A stretch of 64,000 nt of DNA, taken from CAILHX01 sp964511385 (GTDB lineage Bacteria > Pseudomonadota > Gammaproteobacteria > Burkholderiales > Methylophilaceae). The stretch spans positions 124,001 through 188,000 of the forward strand of contig CAZEFE010000001.1 of the NCBI GenBank assembly GCA_964511385.1, in the 5' to 3' direction. The notes beneath the pieces are model-generated. The model was given only the letters and a program-made list of their open reading frames with translations, was not told the origin of the DNA and did not search any database. The position numbers and the translations under genes were made by a program. This document shows positions 60,387 to 64,000 of this stretch, piece after piece; the first letter of the stretch is position 1, and every line of letters starts with the position of its first letter.

Positions 60387-61325
60387 ATGCATACCCTGAT
60401 TTGCGGTTCCCTCGCCTACGACACCATCATGGTGTTCCAGGATCGATTCAAAAACCATATCCTGCCGGACAAGCTGCACATCCTGAACGTGGCGTTCCTG
60501 GTGCCGGACATGCGCCGGGAATACGGCGGCACGGCGGGCAATATCGCCTACAACCTCAACCTGCTGGGCGGCAAGCCGCTGATCATGGCGACGGTGGGCG
60601 ATGATTTCGGCAGTTATGGCAGCTGGCTGGAACGCAACAACCTGAACGCGCGGCACATCTACCATGTGCAGGAAAGCTTTACCGCGCAGGCGTTCATCAC
60701 CACCGATCTGGACGATAACCAGATTACGGCGTTCCACCCCGGTGCGATGAATTTTTCGCACCTCAACAAAATATCGGACGCTGATAACGTCAGCCTGGGC
60801 ATCATTGCGCCGGACGGCCGCGACGGCATGTTCCAGCACGCCATGGAATTCCATGAAGCGGGCATCCCGTTCATGTTCGATCCGGGGCAGGGGCTGCCGA
60901 TGTTCAACGGCGAGGAATTGCTGCAGTTCATTGACCAAGCCGAATTCATGGCGCTGAACGATTATGAAGCGCAGCTGACCCAGGAAAAAACCGGCCTGAC
61001 GCTGGAACAGCTGGCGACGCGGGTCAAGGCGCTGGTGGTGACGCGCGGCGCGCAGGGCTCGCACATTTACACTAACGGTGAATGCCTGGAGATTCCCTGC
61101 GTGGCGGCGGACGCGGTAGTGGACCCCACCGGTTGCGGCGACGCCTACCGCGCCGGCTTGCTGTATGGCCTGTCCCAAGGCTGGGGCTGGCTCGAAAGCG
61201 GGCGCCTGGCAGCGGTGATGGGTGCGATCAAGATCGCCAGCCGCGGCGGGCAGAACCATAAGCCTGACCGAAAAGACATTGTCGCGCGTTATAAACAGGC
61301 GTTTGGCGCAACCATTTCACTTTAA
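60387..61325 (+). CDS. PfkB-family sugar/nucleoside kinase
   Basis: A 312-residue ribokinase-fold enzyme. The substrate signature near the N-terminus is GGTAGNIAYNLNLLGG, and the ATP-site/anion hole is DPTGCGDAYRAGLLYGL with the catalytic Asp. Adenosine kinase is possible, as in similar betaproteobacterial proteins, but the substrate is not determined. It starts 38 nt after hemJ. Confidence 0.88.
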   Translation: MHTLICGSLAYDTIMVFQDRFKNHILPDKLHILNVAFLVPDMRREYGGTAGNIAYNLNLLGGKPLIMATVGDDFGSYGSWLERNNLNARHIYHVQESFTAQAFITTDLDDNQITAFHPGAMNFSHLNKISDADNVSLGIIAPDGRDGMFQHAMEFHEAGIPFMFDPGQGLPMFNGEELLQFIDQAEFMALNDYEAQLTQEKTGLTLEQLATRVKALVVTRGAQGSHIYTNGECLEIPCVAADAVVDPTGCGDAYRAGLLYGLSQGWGWLESGRLAAVMGAIKIASRGGQNHKPDRKDIVARYKQAFGATISL

Positions 61326-61339
61326 GCAAGGAGTCGGTC

Positions 61340-61795
61340 ATGAACATTCAACATTGGGGCATTACATTTTTGGTGGTACTGGGGCTGGCAGGATGTGCTT
61401 CCAGCAATTCCGGCAGCGTTTACAGTCGCGATGAAACGCGCCAGATGCAGACCGTGAAGCAAGGCGTGGTGGAAAGCGTGCGCCAAGTCAAGATCGAAGG
61501 CACCGACAGCAAGATCGGTGCGGTGGCCGGCGGCGTGGTCGGCGGTGTGGCCGGTAGCGGCATGGGCAAGGGCAAGGGCGAGATCATCACCGGTGTGCTC
61601 GGTGCCGTGGCCGGTGCCGTCGCCGGCAGCGCCGCGGAAGAAGTGCTGACGCGCAAGGACGGGGTTGAAATTACGGTGAAACTGAACGATGGCAGCCTGG
61701 TGGCGATTGTGCAGGAAGCAGCCGGCGAGGAGTTTCATCCCGGCGAAAAGGTGCGCCTGCTGCAAAGCGGCGGCGTAACGCGGGTTTCCCATTAA
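61340..61795 (+). CDS. Glycine-zipper outer-membrane lipoprotein, SlyB-like
   Basis: A 151-residue protein with lipobox LGLAGC (Cys about 18). A glycine-zipper 2TM segment (VAGGVVGGVAGSGMGKGKG and GAVAGAVAGSAAEEV) follows. SlyB-type proteins stabilise the outer membrane. The start at 61340 follows AAGGAG eight nt upstream. It lies 15 nt after the PfkB gene. Confidence 0.88.
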   Translation: MNIQHWGITFLVVLGLAGCASSNSGSVYSRDETRQMQTVKQGVVESVRQVKIEGTDSKIGAVAGGVVGGVAGSGMGKGKGEIITGVLGAVAGAVAGSAAEEVLTRKDGVEITVKLNDGSLVAIVQEAAGEEFHPGEKVRLLQSGGVTRVSH

Positions 61796-61806
61796 CTATA
61801 TCTTGC

Positions 61807-62610
61807 ATGGCGTTGGGTAATACAAGCGCCGTGACCCGCGGCTGGCGGTTGCTGCGGCTGTTTTGCCATCTGCTATGGGGTGTGTTGCTGGCGGCGGTAT
61901 GGCTGCCGCGACTGAAAGCGGGGCGGCGGCACGACGTGGTCATGGGCTGGTCCGCCGGGGTGTTGCGCATCCTCAATGTGCGGCTGGCGGTATCCGGCCA
62001 TGTTCCGGGCAGGGATGTGGCATCGGTGATGTTTGTCGCCAACCACATTTCATGGCTGGATGTCTGGGTGATCAATTCGATACAGCCGGTGCGCTTTGTG
62101 GCCAAGTCCGATGTGCGCGACTGGCCGATCATCGGCTGGCTGTCGCGCAAGACCGGGGTGATTTTCATCGAGCGAGAACGGCGGCGCGACACGGCGCGGG
62201 TGTCCGGATTAAGCAGGCAAGTGCTGCTGAATGGAGAATGCCTGTGTGTATTCCCGGAAGGCACCACCACCGAGGGTGAGCACATGCTGCCGTTCCGCAG
62301 CAGCCTGCTGCAGGCGGCAGTAGATGCGCAGTCACCGGTCTGGCCGATTGCAGTGCGGTATGCCCTGGCCGATGGCCGGCCGAACAAGGCGGTGGCTTAT
62401 GCCGGCGAAACCACGTTATGGCAGTCCATCCAGGCCATGGTGGCGCAGCATGGCATCATGGCCGAACTGATGTTTTTGCCGCATATCCCGGCGCAGCCGG
62501 ACCGGCGTTTGATGGCGCAGGCCGCTGAGCATGCGGTGCGGACTAAACTGAATCTTCTTTCGCCCGCGGCACCTGGAATACCTGCCGATCCTCCAGGCGC
62601 AAGGCCGTAA
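61807..62610 (+). CDS. PlsC-family 1-acyl-glycerol-3-phosphate acyltransferase
   Basis: A membrane-bound acyltransferase of 267 residues. The catalytic NHISWLDVW (HX4D) and the acceptor-binding FPEGTTTEGEHM are present. An N-terminal hydrophobic segment anchors it. It most probably makes phosphatidic acid; a role as OlsA, which acylates lyso-ornithine lipid, is possible because olsB elsewhere in the window has no partner. Its 3' end overlaps the convergent apaH by 68 nt. Confidence 0.85.
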   Translation: MALGNTSAVTRGWRLLRLFCHLLWGVLLAAVWLPRLKAGRRHDVVMGWSAGVLRILNVRLAVSGHVPGRDVASVMFVANHISWLDVWVINSIQPVRFVAKSDVRDWPIIGWLSRKTGVIFIERERRRDTARVSGLSRQVLLNGECLCVFPEGTTTEGEHMLPFRSSLLQAAVDAQSPVWPIAVRYALADGRPNKAVAYAGETTLWQSIQAMVAQHGIMAELMFLPHIPAQPDRRLMAQAAEHAVRTKLNLLSPAAPGIPADPPGARP

Positions 62611-63358
62611 GTTTCCCGCCCCACAGGCAACCTGTGTCCAGCGCGATCAGGTTGTCGCGCAGCATCAGGCCCAGCGCCGACCAGTGGCCGAAAATCACCG
62701 TGCTGTTGCGGCTTTTGCGCTTGGGAATGTTGAACCAGGGCACCAGGCCGGCGGGGACGTCGGGCAATTCGCCCTTGAACTCGAAATTGAGCTTGCCTTC
62801 CAGTGAGCAGACCCGCAGCCGGGTCAGCGCGTTGGTGATGATGCGCAGGCGGCTCATGCCGCGCAAGTCTTCACGCCAGATGGTCGGGCGATTGCCATAC
62901 ATTTTCTGCAGAAAGTCGCGGTAGTTGCTGCTGCGCAATTGCATTTCCACCTCACCCGCCAGCGCCATGGTCTGGCGCGCATCCCACTGCGGCAGCACAC
63001 CGGCGTGCACCATTAGGTAATGGTCTTCGGTATACGCCAGGCGCTGCCGGCGCAGCCAGTCGAACAGCAGGTTGCGGTCGGGTGCCTGCAGCAACTCGTC
63101 CAGCGTATCTTTGCGGCCGCTGGGAACAAAGCCTTCATGCACCGCCATGGCGTGCAGGTCGTGGTTGCCCAGCACCAGAGTGACCACGTGCTCGTTGGTC
63201 ATCAGCCAGCGCAAGGTCTTGAGTGAATCCGGCCCGCGGTTGATCAGGTCACCCACCAGCCAGATGCGATCGCGCGACGGGCTGAACCCGATCTGCTGCA
63301 GCAGGTTAAGGAAAGAAGTATGGCAACCTTGCAAGTCACCAATTGCAAAGGTTGCCAT
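62543..63358 (-). CDS. apaH: Symmetrical Ap4A hydrolase
   Basis: Splits diadenosine tetraphosphate into two ADP. The 271 residues have the metallophosphatase motifs IGDLQGCH, VGDLINRGPDSL and LGNHDLHAMAV. The length matches ApaH. It overlaps plsC convergently by 68 nt, so both C-termini are read from the same DNA; read-through could produce antisense RNA. Confidence 0.95.
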   Translation of the reverse strand: MATFAIGDLQGCHTSFLNLLQQIGFSPSRDRIWLVGDLINRGPDSLKTLRWLMTNEHVVTLVLGNHDLHAMAVHEGFVPSGRKDTLDELLQAPDRNLLFDWLRRQRLAYTEDHYLMVHAGVLPQWDARQTMALAGEVEMQLRSSNYRDFLQKMYGNRPTIWREDLRGMSRLRIITNALTRLRVCSLEGKLNFEFKGELPDVPAGLVPWFNIPKRKSRNSTVIFGHWSALGLMLRDNLIALDTGCLWGGKLTALRLEDRQVFQVPRAKEDSV

Positions 63359-63399
63359 GGCGTGGAATCAGTGCTGGCGGGCCTGAAGCGCCCCCATGA

Positions 63400-63894
63400 T
63401 TATTTGGAAGGCGCCTTGAAGCTGGCGCCGGCAGCATTCGCCATATGGGCAACCGCCGCGGCTACTTCGTCGTCGGTCAAGGCCGCATTGCCACCGCGTG
63501 CCGGCATCCCGCGGATGCCTTGAATGGCATGCTTGACCAATGTTTCGTAGCCTTGTGCGATGCGTGGGGCCCAGGCGCCCTTGTCGCCCAGTTTGGGCGA
63601 GCCCATGACGCCGGTGCCGTGACAAGCGCTGCAGGTCTGGGTCACGATCTGCTCGCCGCTTTTTGCGGCGCCCGGGGCGGCGGCGCTGTCGGCCGCAGCC
63701 ACCACCACTTCACCTACCGGTTTGATGCGCTCAAGGATGGCGCTGTCGCCGCCGGCATGGCCGGATTGCGGAAGATGATGGGTTTTGGCGACGAAGCCAC
63801 CCAGGATGATGGCCAATATCGCCAGGCCTGCCAGGATGGTGCCGAGAAGACTGTTTGCAGAAACGCCGTTGGTCGATGGAGTTGAGGTGCTCAT
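63400..63894 (-). CDS. Membrane-anchored c-type cytochrome, c5 family
   Basis: A 164-residue protein with one N-terminal membrane helix (about 15-38), a flexible Ala-rich linker and a cytochrome c domain with heme motif CSACH and an axial Met in IRGMPARGG. This fits monoheme c5-type cytochromes that shuttle electrons in the periplasm. It is in the same direction as apaH, 41 nt upstream of it. Confidence 0.9.
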   Translation of the reverse strand: MSTSTPSTNGVSANSLLGTILAGLAILAIILGGFVAKTHHLPQSGHAGGDSAILERIKPVGEVVVAAADSAAAPGAAKSGEQIVTQTCSACHGTGVMGSPKLGDKGAWAPRIAQGYETLVKHAIQGIRGMPARGGNAALTDDEVAAAVAHMANAAGASFKAPSK

Positions 63895-63953
63895 GATGTT
63901 TCCTTTGGGAAGCTGTTGCCGGGATGATTTTCCGCAATTATACAGGGTGGCTG

Positions 63954-64000
63954 CTATTTCTTGGTGTGCAGCTTGAGCATGGCGGCTTCAAAATTTCCGG
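63954..64000 (-). CDS. 3' end of an unidentified gene, cut by window edge
   Basis: The minus-strand frame reads GNFEAAMLKLHTKK then TAG (63956-63954). It is too short to assign. It would lie upstream of the cytochrome gene, 59 nt before it. Confidence 0.45.
   Translation of the reverse strand, partial: GNFEAAMLKLHTKK

Overview
The window reads as chromosome of a betaproteobacterium, most likely in or near the Nitrosomonadales/Gallionellaceae. This rests on gene content and layout: a bioBFHCD operon, a DUF3683-type FAD/Fe-S oxidoreductase of about 1,280 residues, HemJ, SthA, an RF2 gene with the programmed frameshift, and moderately high GC. The genus is a guess. Gene density is high, many operon junctions overlap by 4 or 8 nt, and no rRNA, tRNA or CRISPR array was seen.

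Layout. 1-1.3 kb: 5' part of an EAL-CBS-GGDEF protein. 1.5-5.4 kb: pstSCAB behind a Pho box. 5.5-9.4 kb: a DUF4010/MgtC-like membrane protein, prfB and lysS. 9.46-13.8 kb: a promoter, a c-di-GMP-I (GEMM-I) riboswitch, then an operon of globin-coupled histidine kinase, Rcp1-like receiver and receiver-PAS-GGDEF-EAL protein. 14-18.4 kb: a porin behind a second Pho box, a secreted PhoX/DUF839-like protein, a Lys/Ala/Pro-rich nucleoid-type protein, and OlsB (ornithine lipids) with a weaker Pho-box candidate. 18.5-24.5 kb: sthA, arsC, arsR and divergent acr3, then an Fe-alcohol dehydrogenase, a diguanylate cyclase and a YjdF-like protein. 24.5-29.5 kb: SulP, an RHH-GNAT pair, a hypothetical, a Bfd-like ferredoxin, a TetR regulator with a palindromic operator and a divergent SDR, and a Cys-cluster protein. 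29.5-38.4 kb: envC, gpmI, grxC, secB, an SH3 protein, gpsA, a MASE1 histidine kinase with an ANTAR response regulator, trmL and comF. 38.4-44.2 kb: biotin operon and a chemoreceptor. 44.2-48.8 kb: panD and a pcnB-folK-dNK-panB-panC operon. 48.8-50.85 kb: accessory patch. 50.85-64 kb: DUF3683 oxidoreductase, a GGDEF-EAL/porin/binding-protein operon, a TlpA-like thioredoxin, hemJ, a PfkB kinase, a lipoprotein, plsC, apaH, a cytochrome c and a partial gene.

The accessory patch at 48.8-50.85 kb is the most unusual part. An AbiV-like abortive-infection gene has the anatomy of an integron gene cassette: it begins at G^TTATGC and ends in a 66-bp attC-like site whose R'' box (GCATAAC) is the exact complement of the cassette's own start. 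A GIY-YIG-like gene follows directly, as a second cassette would, and ends inside an 81-bp palindromic element. Just upstream lies a 64-bp diverged copy of the 3' end of the neighbouring DUF3683 gene, differing mostly at synonymous positions. No integron integrase is visible, so this looks like a CALIN/SALIN-type remnant carrying candidate phage-defence cargo.

Two regulatory themes link the rest. The first is c-di-GMP: four loci encode GGDEF and/or EAL proteins, and one operon combines a c-di-GMP riboswitch in its leader with a heme-globin sensor and a GGDEF-EAL output, which suggests feedback. The second is phosphate: matching Pho boxes precede pstS and the porin, and PhoX-like and OlsB genes lie nearby, so 14-18.4 kb may be a phosphate-starvation cluster physically separate from pst.
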